Notes: a model not told the origin generated them from the sequence alone. DNA of 64,000 nt from Sphingobacteriales bacterium (GCA_016721245.1 JADKIQ010000025.1:186001-250000); one strand, 5' to 3'. Counted from the first letter of the stretch, positions 35,872 through 45,757 are shown. A program made the numbers and translations.

Positions 35872-36864
35872 TTATAAAGTAGTATAAAACTTACTCAGCC
35901 TTGCTTCAATACGTTCTTTTAAGAAACCGTCTTTAGCAGCTTTTTCTACGTAAGGAATCAAAAATTCTTCCGATTCTTTGATAGCTATTTTTTCGGTGAT
36001 GCCATTATCCTCTAAAATCTGAGCAATAGATTTCTTGCCGGAATGTTCAAAGAAATGTGTCAGTACATGTTCGTTCAGTTCTGCTACCGGTTCGCTTTGT
36101 AAAGCTGCATGTGCCGCTTTTTCTACGGAATGTAAAATGGCCACTCTGTCTTTTTCAGTAAGCTTTACCCCTTTTGCCAGATCTTTTACTTTGGTTTCTT
36201 CCAGTTTATCCCAGATGGTTTTTGCCATTCTGCGCAGTTGTGTATCGCTTAGTTTATCTTTCAGTGTCTGCTCACTTTTAGCTATCGATTTCTGTAAATT
36301 TTCAGAAATGAATTTTTTGATATTTTTATCAATAGTATCAGAAACGCCTGATAAAGCTGCCCCCAGAATTCCTTTGCCTAAATTGAACAAAGAACCACCC
36401 ACTGTTTCATTGCTGGGACCGCTTTGCGCGGCAAAAGATTTGATACCATCGTATAAAGTATCGGCAATCATTTCACCATAAAACGGATTGTGAACGATAT
36501 CGTGGATTAATTTCTCACGGATTTCTTTCTGGTCAATAATCTTATCGGCAATATCATTAAAAGATTCTTCATTCAGAAAATCTGCTACAGTATGTTTGCT
36601 TTTTAAGGCTAAATGATGAATAGATTCGGATAACTCTACGATATACTCTTTCTGATGTTTGGTGAGTTTTCTGTCTTTTATATTTCTTTCTTCAAAGGCG
36701 ATTACCTGTTCTACCGAAGCTATATCATTCAGTTTCACGGTATCCAGCCATTTCCATGCTGCCGAAATTTCTTCTTTAATATTGGCTTTCAGGTGCTTCT
36801 TATCAAATTGCTCTAACTCGAATGCTACATGTGCGTCGTATATTTTTTTAATGTCTGCTTTCAT
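35872..36864 (-). CDS. Hypothetical helical protein, 330 aa
   Basis: Not recognised. The product is cytoplasmic, highly charged and predicted almost all alpha-helical. A short Gly/Ala-rich segment (GGSLFNLGKGILGAALSG, about residues 156-173) interrupts the helices and could be a hinge or membrane-touching loop. No catalytic motif is visible. It stands alone with more than 70 bp on either side. Confidence 0.6.
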   Translation of the reverse strand: MKADIKKIYDAHVAFELEQFDKKHLKANIKEEISAAWKWLDTVKLNDIASVEQVIAFEERNIKDRKLTKHQKEYIVELSESIHHLALKSKHTVADFLNEESFNDIADKIIDQKEIREKLIHDIVHNPFYGEMIADTLYDGIKSFAAQSGPSNETVGGSLFNLGKGILGAALSGVSDTIDKNIKKFISENLQKSIAKSEQTLKDKLSDTQLRRMAKTIWDKLEETKVKDLAKGVKLTEKDRVAILHSVEKAAHAALQSEPVAELNEHVLTHFFEHSGKKSIAQILEDNGITEKIAIKESEEFLIPYVEKAAKDGFLKERIEARLSKFYTTL

Positions 36865-36941
36865 TTTGATACTATTGTTGAATGACGAAAATAAGGTTTA
36901 TTTTCTGAGTATTCAATTAACAAAAGAAAGATATTTACGTA

Positions 36942-37796
36942 TTATTTTTTATTACGTCTGCGTTTGATAAACCAGTATAAAAACAACGAAAATATCAATA
37001 CGAGTGGCCAGGCTGCTATTATACCTAATATGAAATATAAAAAACCTTTCCAGCCGCTCACAAAACTTTTACCTATTTCACCAAAAAAACCGACAGGTGC
37101 AGAAGTAGTTTCATAAAATGTAAGGTGCAGTGTGCTCATACTTACTTTATCTTTGAGGTATTTTAATCTGCCTTCCGCGCTTTCAATATCTGCCCGCACC
37201 GTATTTAACTGCTCTTCTACCTGTAGTACTTCATTTACATTTTTAGTTTGTTTTAATAAACCGTAATAATGCTGCTCCAGTTCTTTCTTTGTCTTCATTC
37301 GTGCAGAAACATCAATGAATTCTTCTGTCACATCCAGCACTTCGATACTTTTTTCATCGAATTTCGTTACCTCTTTTTCCAGATTACCGATAAACGCATC
37401 AAACTTATCTGACGGAATCCGTATTTCCATTCTCGTCGTAGTTTGATAATCATTTCTGGTTTGGTTATCATTGGAAATATACGCATTGTATTTTTTTGCC
37501 TGTACCAGCATTGCTGTATGTGATTTTTCAACATTTGATGTTTCCCAGGTTAGCGTGCCTTCTTTGGTTAACATACGTTCAATAGCTGAATCTGTATTTT
37601 TTACAGGAATGGAATTGGGTTGATTTGCCGGTAAAGGTTCAGCGGAAGCATCTTTAGGTGGCATAGCTAAATCCATTGCCACTGCTTCTGTTGCCACTTC
37701 GGCAGCGGCTTCTTCTTTTTCTTTTTGTTTGCATTGGGAAAATAAAAAGAGAATAATCAAGCTATAGATAGCTGTTCTTAAAAAACTGTTTTTCAT
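36942..37796 (-). CDS. DUF4349 lipoprotein
   Basis: A 284-residue lipoprotein (SLIILFLFSQCKQKE, Cys23). It has an Ala/Pro-rich linker, then the DUF4349 domain with YISNDNQTRNDYQTTTRMEIRIPS and a central coiled coil (LEQHYYGLLKQTKNVNEVLQ), and a C-terminal transmembrane helix (GFLYFILGIIAAWPLVLIF) with a basic tail. Both ends are thus membrane-attached. The family occurs in many bacteria without a known function. Confidence 0.88.
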   Translation of the reverse strand: MKNSFLRTAIYSLIILFLFSQCKQKEKEEAAAEVATEAVAMDLAMPPKDASAEPLPANQPNSIPVKNTDSAIERMLTKEGTLTWETSNVEKSHTAMLVQAKKYNAYISNDNQTRNDYQTTTRMEIRIPSDKFDAFIGNLEKEVTKFDEKSIEVLDVTEEFIDVSARMKTKKELEQHYYGLLKQTKNVNEVLQVEEQLNTVRADIESAEGRLKYLKDKVSMSTLHLTFYETTSAPVGFFGEIGKSFVSGWKGFLYFILGIIAAWPLVLIFSLFLYWFIKRRRNKK

Positions 37797-37989
37797 ATTG
37801 GTTTGGTTTTAACTTAAACGATAATTATTATAGCTTATTGGGGTAACGAAATAAATTTGTAATTATTAACAAATTAAAGGAAATACGAACTTAATTAACA
37901 ATACTATATGTTATACCGATACAAATATGAAGAAAAATAAAAAAAAGGCAAGAAAGACAACAAAAAATAAATAAGACAGGTCTATAATT

Positions 37990-38285
37990 TATAATTTGTA
38001 AATACTTATTTCCTGATAACCCTCATTGTTCTTTGCCGCACGGTACATGCCTTCTGTATTAAAAGCCAAAGTAATGTTCCTATTGCCGTCTGCTGCGATT
38101 AAACCGCCGTCGCCGCCGATACTATAAGTGATGGTCTATTACTTCTGAACAAGCTTCTTACAAAGTCATTCCTTTGTATTCTGTCAAACAGGAAACATCA
38201 TACGTTATCATGGCGCGCAGGAAATATCCCCTGCATCCGTGAAGGAAACAGTACACGCTGCATACATGTCAGAAATAACCAAATA
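37990..38285 (-). pseudogene. Degenerate 3' end of an isoaspartyl peptidase gene
   Basis: The sequence is recognisably similar to the last part of the intact gene at 42962-43255 in the same orientation, sharing for example CTTTGCCGCACGGTACATGC and TTCTGTATTAAAAGC. It ends after about 95 codons, and small indels and stops break the frame (for example near 38128-38150). It is therefore a decayed partial duplicate. It lies on the far side of the three-gene fatty-acid cassette from the intact copy. Confidence 0.88.
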
Positions 38286-38474
38286 AGATAATCTGACGGA
38301 TCTGACAAAGAAATGAACCGGTTAAATTGAAACTCAAACAGTTTTGATTAATACCTTTCATTTACTGTTTGCTCACCCGAGCTATTATAGTGTTATAGCA
38401 ATAAGCAAATCTTATTTGTGCGGAAGCGGGATTTTTACATAAGTTGATACTAAACATTTGTAAATAAACAATAT

Positions 38475-38496
38475 ATTTCAATGCATGCATTGAAAT
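38475..38496. promoter_or_regulatory. Perfect 22-bp palindrome, candidate operator of the fatty-acid cassette
   Basis: The palindrome has half-site ATTTCAATGCA and is exact over 22 bp, 74 bp upstream of the first acyl-CoA dehydrogenase ATG. The size and symmetry suit a TetR- or GntR-type dimer. Fatty-acid degradation genes in other bacteria are commonly controlled by TetR-type FadR regulators binding palindromes of this kind. No regulator gene is present in the window. Confidence 0.55.
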
Positions 38497-38569
38497 TTTA
38501 ACACAAAAGAAACAAATACTAATTTCTAATCCGTTAGATTTAGGTGAAGATTAATTCAACCTGATACTT

Positions 38570-39904
38570 ATGGCACAAAAAGAAAATAAATCCAAAAAAG
38601 AAACCAAATATCCCTTAGCTGCTTATTTTGAATACTACAATCAGTTTTTGGATTCATCCATAGGAAAAGCACTTAATCTCAGAAAAATATCTGAAAGATT
38701 TGTCTACGAAGGCACCAAAAATGGCATTAAAATATCCAATGCTGCTTCAAAAGTATTTAAAGGTTCCGGCAACGGAAAAGCAGTACGCTTGGATCCCGGA
38801 ACAAACAGTGACTTGTTTGATTTAAGTTACAATGAAGATCAGCTGATGATACAGCAAACCATTGAGCAATTTGCCGTCAAAATGAGAAATGCCGCAGAAA
38901 AAATTGACGATGCATTTTCCATTAATGAGGAACTCTGGAATGATTTTAACGAACTGCAACTCTCCTTCCTTCAGGTGCCTGAATCACTGGGCGGAATAAT
39001 GAAGGACAAATCAACCGTAACACAAATGATGATGGTGGAAACACTTGCGCATGGAGACTTGGGCCAGGCATTGGCTTTTTTCACCAGACACAGCGTTTTA
39101 AACGCCATCATAAACTGGGGAACGGATATTCAGCAAACGGATCTGGTTCCTGAATTCTTGCAGGAACAACCTGTTATGGCCAGTATCGCTATAAACGAAC
39201 CAACTCCGTTGTTCTCTCCTTATGAATTAAGTACAACTGCAGAAAAAGAGGGAACCGAATATATATTAAACGGCAAAAAAAATATGGTTCCTTTAGGAGA
39301 AACATGTTCCTATTTTTTGGTTGCTGGAAAAACCAAAAACAATACCAATCAGCTATTTATTGTAAATAAAGAAAGTAAAGGCTTAACCGTAACTTTAGAA
39401 AGAAGCATGGGACTGAATGCTGCACAATTGTGTGAGTTAAACTTTGAAAATGTAAAAGTACATGAGACGGCAATCTTAGGCGGAAATGATGGCATCAACT
39501 ATAATGAGTTTATCAATTATTGCAAACTTGGATGGTGCGCACTGGCTGTGGGTTGTTGTCAGGCTGTGTTGGATTATGTGATTCCTTATGCAAATGACCG
39601 TTTTGCTTTCGGCGAACCCATCAGTCATCGTCAGGCGGTGGCTTTTATGATTGCGGATATAAAAATAGAACTGGAAAGTATGCGTATTCTGACACAACGC
39701 GCTGTTTCAAAAGCCGAGCAGGGACTGGACTTTGAAAAAGAAGTTTATCTGGCACATCTTCTATGCAGTGAAAAAGGCATGCAGATTGGCAGCAATGGCA
39801 TTCAGTTATTAGGCGGACATGGTTTCATCCGTGATTTTCCGGTTGAAAGGTGGTACCGGGATTTGAGAGCAGTTTCCATCGCAGTAAACGGATTACATTT
39901 ATAA
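38570..39904 (+). CDS. Acyl-CoA dehydrogenase (first)
   Basis: A 444-residue acyl-CoA dehydrogenase-fold protein. The N-terminal 75 residues are a Lys-rich extension not usual in the family. The core shows the FAD/substrate segments EELWNDFNELQLSFLQVPESLGG, ATLAHGDLGQALAFF-like, FGEPISHRQAVAFMIADIKIE and the C-terminal QLLGGHGFIRDFPVERWYRD. FAD-binding residues around IAINEPTP differ from the usual TEP, so activity may be altered. It is the first gene of the cassette, 17 bp before the second dehydrogenase. Confidence 0.88.
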   Translation: MAQKENKSKKETKYPLAAYFEYYNQFLDSSIGKALNLRKISERFVYEGTKNGIKISNAASKVFKGSGNGKAVRLDPGTNSDLFDLSYNEDQLMIQQTIEQFAVKMRNAAEKIDDAFSINEELWNDFNELQLSFLQVPESLGGIMKDKSTVTQMMMVETLAHGDLGQALAFFTRHSVLNAIINWGTDIQQTDLVPEFLQEQPVMASIAINEPTPLFSPYELSTTAEKEGTEYILNGKKNMVPLGETCSYFLVAGKTKNNTNQLFIVNKESKGLTVTLERSMGLNAAQLCELNFENVKVHETAILGGNDGINYNEFINYCKLGWCALAVGCCQAVLDYVIPYANDRFAFGEPISHRQAVAFMIADIKIELESMRILTQRAVSKAEQGLDFEKEVYLAHLLCSEKGMQIGSNGIQLLGGHGFIRDFPVERWYRDLRAVSIAVNGLHL

Positions 39905-39921
39905 CAGAAAAATCAATCAAC

Positions 39922-41121
39922 ATGAATTTAGAAATTCCAAAAAAATATAAAGGAATACAGAATTTTGCAACCATAGCGGCAAAAACAATTTTCAGGCCTG
40001 TTTCCAGAAAATATGATGTAGGTGAACATGAATATCCGGTAGAACTGGATTTATTCGCAGCAGGTTTGAATGGCATGAATGACGGCTCTGAGGGCTCATT
40101 AGGCGGTGCTGCCACTAAAAGAGAAGATGTTAGTGACGGACAGGTAAGAAACGGAGCAAATATGGCCAATTGCATCAATATTCAGGCTATGTGTTATGGT
40201 GATGTGGGTTTGTTATTATCCATTCCCGGACAGGGATTAGGTAATTCAGCAATAAGTGCCGTTGCTAATCCGGAACAGTTAAAACGATTTTCAAAATCAT
40301 GGGCGGCAATGGCCATCACAGAACCCAACTGCGGTTCTGATTCTTCCGCAATTACAACATCTGCACGAAAAGAAGGTGATTTCTATGTGTTGAACGGTGA
40401 AAAAATTTATGTGACTTCCGGTGAACGTGCCAATGCGGTGGTGGTCTGGGCAACACTGGATAAGGCTATCGGTAAAGCAGCCATAAAATCATTTGTTGTG
40501 GAGAAAGGAACGCCTGGCATGGAAGTGGTTCGGCTGGAAAAGAAAATGGGAATCAGAGCTTCTGATACGGCAGCTATTGTATTTACCGAATGTAAGGTTC
40601 CGGCAGAAAATCTATTAGGCTCACCTGATATTGATATCAAGAAAGGATTTGGCGGCGTAATGGAAACATTTGATAATACCAGACCATTTGTAGCATCCAT
40701 GGCAAATGGTGTGGCAGAAGCCGCCTTAGAAAGAACCAAACAATTATTAGAAGATAAAATTAACCTTGACTACAGAACGCCCATCAATAATGTAAAATCA
40801 GTGGAAGCAGATTTGTACCGGTTGGAAGCAGAATACGAGGCAGCGAGATTGCTGACACTTAAAGCTGCCTGGATGGCTGATAATCGAAAACCCAATTCTC
40901 TGGATGCCTCCATTTGCAAGGCGAAAGCCGGAAGAATTACCAATCAGCTGACCTTGAAATGTGTGGACTTATGCAGTTCACTTGGATATTCGTATAAAGA
41001 GCTGATAGAAAAATGGGCGAGAGATTCAAAAATCCTGGATATATTCGAAGGCACTCAACAAATTCAGCAATTAATTATTGCAAGAAGACTGCTGAATAAA
41101 TCTTCATCCGAATTGAAATAA
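39922..41121 (+). CDS. Acyl-CoA dehydrogenase (second)
   Basis: A 399-residue acyl-CoA dehydrogenase starting MNLEIPKKYKG. It has the signature MAITEPNCGSDSSAITTSA, YVLNGEKIYVTSGERA, KMGIRASDTAAIVF and the C-terminal ILDIFEGTQQIQQLIIARRLL, the hallmark FEGT-Q-I. It catalyses the first step of beta-oxidation with FAD. The longer frame upstream (39850) overlaps the previous gene and is not used. The two dehydrogenases may form a hetero-oligomer, as in some actinobacterial FadE pairs; this is inference. Confidence 0.92.
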   Translation: MNLEIPKKYKGIQNFATIAAKTIFRPVSRKYDVGEHEYPVELDLFAAGLNGMNDGSEGSLGGAATKREDVSDGQVRNGANMANCINIQAMCYGDVGLLLSIPGQGLGNSAISAVANPEQLKRFSKSWAAMAITEPNCGSDSSAITTSARKEGDFYVLNGEKIYVTSGERANAVVVWATLDKAIGKAAIKSFVVEKGTPGMEVVRLEKKMGIRASDTAAIVFTECKVPAENLLGSPDIDIKKGFGGVMETFDNTRPFVASMANGVAEAALERTKQLLEDKINLDYRTPINNVKSVEADLYRLEAEYEAARLLTLKAAWMADNRKPNSLDASICKAKAGRITNQLTLKCVDLCSSLGYSYKELIEKWARDSKILDIFEGTQQIQQLIIARRLLNKSSSELK

Positions 41122-41126
41122 AGTTT

Positions 41127-42953
41127 ATGCCTACAGCAGAACAATCTAAAAAGACAATAGGTTTTGAGGAGTTGATTTTTAAACTGCCGGAAGTAGTAAA
41201 AGATTTACCGAAAATTCTGAATGCCTTATATTACAATTTCACCATTACGCCGGATTCTGCAGTTTCTATTGGTGAGATTTTCAATAAAACCGTAAAAAAA
41301 TATCCCGAAAATGTATGTCTGTATTATGATAATAAAAGCTGGACGTATGCAGCATTCAATGCATGGATAAATCGTTTAGCCAATCAATTCCTGAAAGCCG
41401 GATTTAAGAAAGGCGATGTGGTTGCGGTGCTGATGGAAAACAGACCGGAACTGCTGACAATATCAATGGCGATGGCAAAAATTGGCGGCGTGGCAGCTTT
41501 GATTAATACCGCACAAAAACATAAAACACTTTTACACAGTCTTCAGCTTGCAAAGCCTAAGCTTATTTTAATTGGGACAGAATTAACAGCGCATTTTGAA
41601 GACATAAAAGAGGAAGCCAAGTTCCCGGATAGTATGGTATTTCTGGTTGAGCATGACACTAAAAAAGTAACTAAAAAAAATAAGTTTTCATTTTTTGACA
41701 TTCAGTCTGCAGCATTTTCTTCCGGTGAACCTTCCTTAAAATTTAAGATTAAAGCAAAAGATGCCAATCTGTATATTTATACTTCCGGCACTACGGGTTT
41801 ACCAAAGGCTTCCATCATCAGTCACGGAAGATGGATAAAAGGATACAGTGCATTCGGACTGACAAGTATACGATTAAAAGAAAATGATATTTTATATGTG
41901 CCCTTGCCTTTTTTTCATGCAACGGCAATGGTAGTTTGCTGGACCTCTGTAGTTGCAGGTGGTTCAGCCATTGTCATTAAAAATAAATTCAGTGTAACTG
42001 AATTCTGGCCGGATATACATAAATATAAGGCAACGGGTTTCGGCTATGTAGGTGAAATCTGCAAGTATCTGTTAAATGCACCCGTACATCATCTGGAAAA
42101 AAATAATACCCTGACAAAAATGATTGGAAACGGATTACGTCCGGATATCTGGCAATCTTTTAAAGACAGGTTTCAGATAGAACAGATTTCAGAATTTTAT
42201 GCCTCCAGTGAAGGGAATATTGCCTTTTTTAATGTCTTTAATGTTGACAGCACCATGGGTTTTTCCATAACCAGTTATGCCATTGTTGAATATGATCAGG
42301 AAAATGAAAGTCCTGTCAAAGACCGACGTGGTTTTATGAAAAAAGTGGCTGCTAACGGAACAGGATTATTACTAGGAGAAATTACAAAACGTTATCCGTT
42401 TGACGGATATACTGAAAAAAGCAAAACAGAAAAATCAATTTTAAGAAACGTATTCAAGAAAGGTGATGCCTGGTTCAATACGGGTGACCTCGTCAGAGAT
42501 ATGGGATTTTTCCATACTCAGTTTGTAGACCGTTTAGGTGATACCTTCAGATGGAAAGGTGAAAATGTTTCCACGGTGGAAGTGGAAGGGATTATAAACC
42601 AATTTGACGGAATTGCAGAAAGTGTGGTATATGGTGTACAAATTCCGAAATGCAGCGGCAGAGCGGGTATGGCAAAACTAATTTTACAGAAGGACACTAA
42701 AAAAATTAATCTTGCTCATTTTTTTCAATACTTGAATGAAGAACTTCCTTCTTATGCGGTACCCCTGTTTTTAAGAATAAATAATGAAGCGGAAATCACC
42801 AGTACCTTCAAACATAAAAAACATCAGCTAAAAGAAGAAGGATTTGATTGTGCGAAAACAGGTAAAGAAACTTATGTCTTGCATAACAAAACGTATAAAC
42901 GTGTGACTATTAAGACCAGAGATGAAATAAATGCCGGCAACTACCGGTTTTAG
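41127..42953 (+). CDS. Long-chain acyl-CoA synthetase (FATP-like)
   Basis: A 608-residue AMP-forming synthetase. The adenylation P-loop is YIYTSGTTGLPKASI, followed by the VPLPFFHATAM motif and the FATP-type motif DRLGDTFRWKGENVSTVEVE with the final hinge. The pattern matches very-long-chain acyl-CoA synthetases (FATP/FadD6-like) rather than FadD. It would activate fatty acids for the two dehydrogenases 5 bp upstream. It converges on the isoaspartyl peptidase gene with 8 bp between stops. Confidence 0.92.
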   Translation: MPTAEQSKKTIGFEELIFKLPEVVKDLPKILNALYYNFTITPDSAVSIGEIFNKTVKKYPENVCLYYDNKSWTYAAFNAWINRLANQFLKAGFKKGDVVAVLMENRPELLTISMAMAKIGGVAALINTAQKHKTLLHSLQLAKPKLILIGTELTAHFEDIKEEAKFPDSMVFLVEHDTKKVTKKNKFSFFDIQSAAFSSGEPSLKFKIKAKDANLYIYTSGTTGLPKASIISHGRWIKGYSAFGLTSIRLKENDILYVPLPFFHATAMVVCWTSVVAGGSAIVIKNKFSVTEFWPDIHKYKATGFGYVGEICKYLLNAPVHHLEKNNTLTKMIGNGLRPDIWQSFKDRFQIEQISEFYASSEGNIAFFNVFNVDSTMGFSITSYAIVEYDQENESPVKDRRGFMKKVAANGTGLLLGEITKRYPFDGYTEKSKTEKSILRNVFKKGDAWFNTGDLVRDMGFFHTQFVDRLGDTFRWKGENVSTVEVEGIINQFDGIAESVVYGVQIPKCSGRAGMAKLILQKDTKKINLAHFFQYLNEELPSYAVPLFLRINNEAEITSTFKHKKHQLKEEGFDCAKTGKETYVLHNKTYKRVTIKTRDEINAGNYRF

Positions 42954-42961
42954 AAAATAAA

Positions 42962-43891
42962 TTATTTATATATACTCACCTCTTCGTAACCGCTATTGTT
43001 CTTTGCCGCACGGTACATGCCTTCTGTATTAAAAGCAAGTGTTATGTTTCCATTGGCATCTGCTGCGATTAAACCGCCGTCACCGCCAATACTTTGCAAA
43101 CGATGATGTATTACTTCATTGCAGGCATCTTCCAAAGACATTCCTTTATATTCCATTAAACAGGAAACATCATATGCTACCACGCCGCGCAGAAAGTATT
43201 CACCGCTGCCGGTACAGGAAACGGCACATGTCAGATTATTCGCATAAGTTCCTGCACCAATAATCGGGCTGTCACCTACTCTTCCGAACTTTTTATTCGT
43301 CATACCGCCGGTAGAAGTGGCTGCAGCGATATTTCCATGTATATCTAAAGCGACCGCACCTACAGTGCCAAATTTCTTATCTTTTATATCACTATGGTCG
43401 AGCTGAAATTTTTCGGAGTCTTTAATCTTCAGCCATTGCTGATATCTAAAGTCATCGTAAAAATAATCATCATCGATAAATGGGAATCCAATCGTTGCCG
43501 CAAAATCCATTGCCCCTTCCCCCATCAGCAACACATGTTCTGTCTGCTGCATCACTTGTCGCGCCAAAGCCACCGGATTTTTGATATTGTGTACACCGCA
43601 AACAGCACCCGCCAGTTTTGTCTTTCCTTCCATGATAGAGGCATCCATCTCATGACCGCCCAATGCATTAAACACCGCACCTTTCGCGGCATTAAACAAA
43701 GGACAATTCTCTAAAGAAATGACGGCCTGCTCCACGGCATCTAATGCAGTGCCGCCTTTTTCCAGCACGGTGTATCCTGCATCCAAGGCTTCTTGCAGGG
43801 CTTCTTTATAAGCAACTTCCTTTTCCTCGCTCATTTCAGAACGCAATATGGTACCGGCACCGCCGTGTATAGCTATTGAAATTTTTTGCAT
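42962..43891 (-). CDS. iaaA: Isoaspartyl peptidase / type 2 L-asparaginase
   Basis: A 309-residue Ntn-hydrolase precursor. Autocleavage occurs before the catalytic Thr176 in KFGTVGAVALD, giving alpha and beta subunits. TSTGGMTNKKFGRVGDSPIIG is the substrate-binding loop and IAIHGGAGT begins the protein. It hydrolyses isoaspartyl dipeptides and asparagine. No signal peptide is seen, so it is cytoplasmic. The last quarter is duplicated as the relic at 37990-38285. Confidence 0.94.
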   Translation of the reverse strand: MQKISIAIHGGAGTILRSEMSEEKEVAYKEALQEALDAGYTVLEKGGTALDAVEQAVISLENCPLFNAAKGAVFNALGGHEMDASIMEGKTKLAGAVCGVHNIKNPVALARQVMQQTEHVLLMGEGAMDFAATIGFPFIDDDYFYDDFRYQQWLKIKDSEKFQLDHSDIKDKKFGTVGAVALDIHGNIAAATSTGGMTNKKFGRVGDSPIIGAGTYANNLTCAVSCTGSGEYFLRGVVAYDVSCLMEYKGMSLEDACNEVIHHRLQSIGGDGGLIAADANGNITLAFNTEGMYRAAKNNSGYEEVSIYK

Positions 43892-43900
43892 CGTTATATC

Positions 43901-45679
43901 TTATCTAACGTTCACATCAAAAGGCATCTTGTATTGATAAACACCCAATGACTGTATGCGTTCCAGCTGTTTCATGTATAGTAATTGCGGTGTAATATTT
44001 TTAAGCAACTTCGTTTGTTCATCGTCACCGCTACCCATAAAATCACCTAAAATGCTTTCCATAATGGTTTTGTTTTTCGGATAGGATACTATTTCCGCTT
44101 CTTTCAGTTTAGCTAATTCTTTTACGCGTTTGATAGCCAGTTCCATGCCTCCTAATTCATCTACTAAACCAATCTTTAAAGCATCTTGTCCGGTCCATAC
44201 TCTGCCACGGGCAACTTTATTAACTGCTGCTGTATCCATCTTTCTGCCTATTGCTACTCTGTCTAAAAAGATGCCGTACCCTTTCTCTACATGTCTTTGC
44301 ACTTTTGCAGATTCCAGTTCGTCCCAGTCATTCGTCAGGTTAAAAAAGTTAGAATGCTCTGCTGTTTTTACTTCATCAAAGGTAACACCTACTTTATCGT
44401 TCAGTGCTTTACGGATGTTCGGTATCATTCCGAAAATACCGATTGAACCGGTTATCGTGTTTGGCTGTGCGATAATTTTATCTGCACCTGCAGAAATATA
44501 ATAGCCACCGGAAGCTGCATAATCGCCCATGGAAACCACTATCGGTTTTTTCATTTTCAGGTTTTTTAATGCATGATAAATTTGCTCGGAAGCAAAAGCA
44601 CTGCCGCCCGGTGAATTGACACGCAACACCACCCCTTTTACAGCATCATCTTTCTGAATTTTTTCTATAATTTTTACGAAAGCCTCGCCGCCAATAACAC
44701 CATCGTCCGCTTTGCTGTCATTAATTTCACCTTCCGCATAAATCACCGCTATTTTATTATCGTTTGAAGAGACACTTTTTGCTTTTACAATTTCCTTGTA
44801 CTTATCGTAGGAAATCATTTTCAGTTCATCACTTTTCTTGTAGCCTAATTTCAGTTTAATTTCATCCATTACCTCATCCTGATATTTCAGTGCAGCCGCT
44901 AAATGATTGCTTACTGCTTCATCCGCATCCATTACCGTTAAATTATTCTGCATGGCTTTCAGGGTTTCTACAGGAATTTTCGTGGCTTTTGTAATATTGG
45001 CTAAGTAATCCGCAGAAATGTCATTTAATAATTCGGAACGTTGTGCCCTGTCTTCCGGACTCATATCCGTGCGTCTGAAACCTTCGGTAGCACTTTTGTA
45101 TTCGCCCACATAAAATACTTTGTATTCTACGCCCAGTTTGTCCATCAAGCCTTTGTAATAATCCATTTGCATGGCAAAACCATCAAACTCACATCCGCCC
45201 AATGGATTGATATAAAATTTATCCGCAACGGTATTCAGCATCAGATTTATTTCGGGGGTTGAATTGGAATACGCATAAATAAACTTTTTAGATGTTTTAA
45301 AATCTTCCAGGGCACTGCGCAAATCAAACATGGTGGCAGGAGGGCCTTCTACTTCATCCAGATTCAGATAAACACCTTTAATATGATCATCGGTTTTTGC
45401 ATATTTCAACACCTCTTTCAGTTCAAACAAACCAATAGTAGAGGCATCGGATATAGAACCGGTTAGTGCAGCCATAGGACTTAAATTCCGGAATGGATTG
45501 TTGTACGCTCTGTCTGTAATTTCTCCTTTTAAGGTTAAATTCAACACGGAATTAGCTTCCACTTTCGGTGATTTGGAACCGCCGCTCAGCAATCCGCCTA
45601 TAAGAAAGACAAATACAAAGAAAAACAGGAAGCCAATTGCTAATAGACAGGCAAAGAATGTTTTCAGAAAACTTTTCAT
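43901..45679 (-). CDS. sppA: Signal peptide peptidase SppA (67K type)
   Basis: A 592-residue serine protease of the long SppA type, with two S49 domains. An N-terminal transmembrane helix (about 5-32) anchors it. The general base Lys is in the EYKSATEGFRRTDMS segment of the first domain, and the nucleophile Ser is in MGDYAASGGYYI of the second, with VLRVNSPGGSAFASEQIY before it. It degrades leftover signal peptides in the membrane. It starts upstream of and close to iaaA (9 bp gap), so the two may share a transcript. Confidence 0.93.
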   Translation of the reverse strand: MKSFLKTFFACLLAIGFLFFFVFVFLIGGLLSGGSKSPKVEANSVLNLTLKGEITDRAYNNPFRNLSPMAALTGSISDASTIGLFELKEVLKYAKTDDHIKGVYLNLDEVEGPPATMFDLRSALEDFKTSKKFIYAYSNSTPEINLMLNTVADKFYINPLGGCEFDGFAMQMDYYKGLMDKLGVEYKVFYVGEYKSATEGFRRTDMSPEDRAQRSELLNDISADYLANITKATKIPVETLKAMQNNLTVMDADEAVSNHLAAALKYQDEVMDEIKLKLGYKKSDELKMISYDKYKEIVKAKSVSSNDNKIAVIYAEGEINDSKADDGVIGGEAFVKIIEKIQKDDAVKGVVLRVNSPGGSAFASEQIYHALKNLKMKKPIVVSMGDYAASGGYYISAGADKIIAQPNTITGSIGIFGMIPNIRKALNDKVGVTFDEVKTAEHSNFFNLTNDWDELESAKVQRHVEKGYGIFLDRVAIGRKMDTAAVNKVARGRVWTGQDALKIGLVDELGGMELAIKRVKELAKLKEAEIVSYPKNKTIMESILGDFMGSGDDEQTKLLKNITPQLLYMKQLERIQSLGVYQYKMPFDVNVR

Positions 45680-45757
45680 TTATTATTATTTTATTTAAAA
45701 TGTTGCTTTGTGTAAGAAAGTTCAAAATTAGTTGTTATTATTGGAAAAATATTACCG

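Larger units (their letters stand above)
37797..38569. other. Intergenic region with a gene relic and an operator
   Basis: This 773-bp gap holds no intact gene. Its centre carries the degenerate isoaspartyl peptidase relic (37990-38285) and its right side the 22-bp palindrome (38475-38496) before the acyl-CoA dehydrogenase. The 190 bp next to the DUF4349 gene and the stretch 38286-38470 are AT-rich and show nothing that I can name. Confidence 0.6.
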
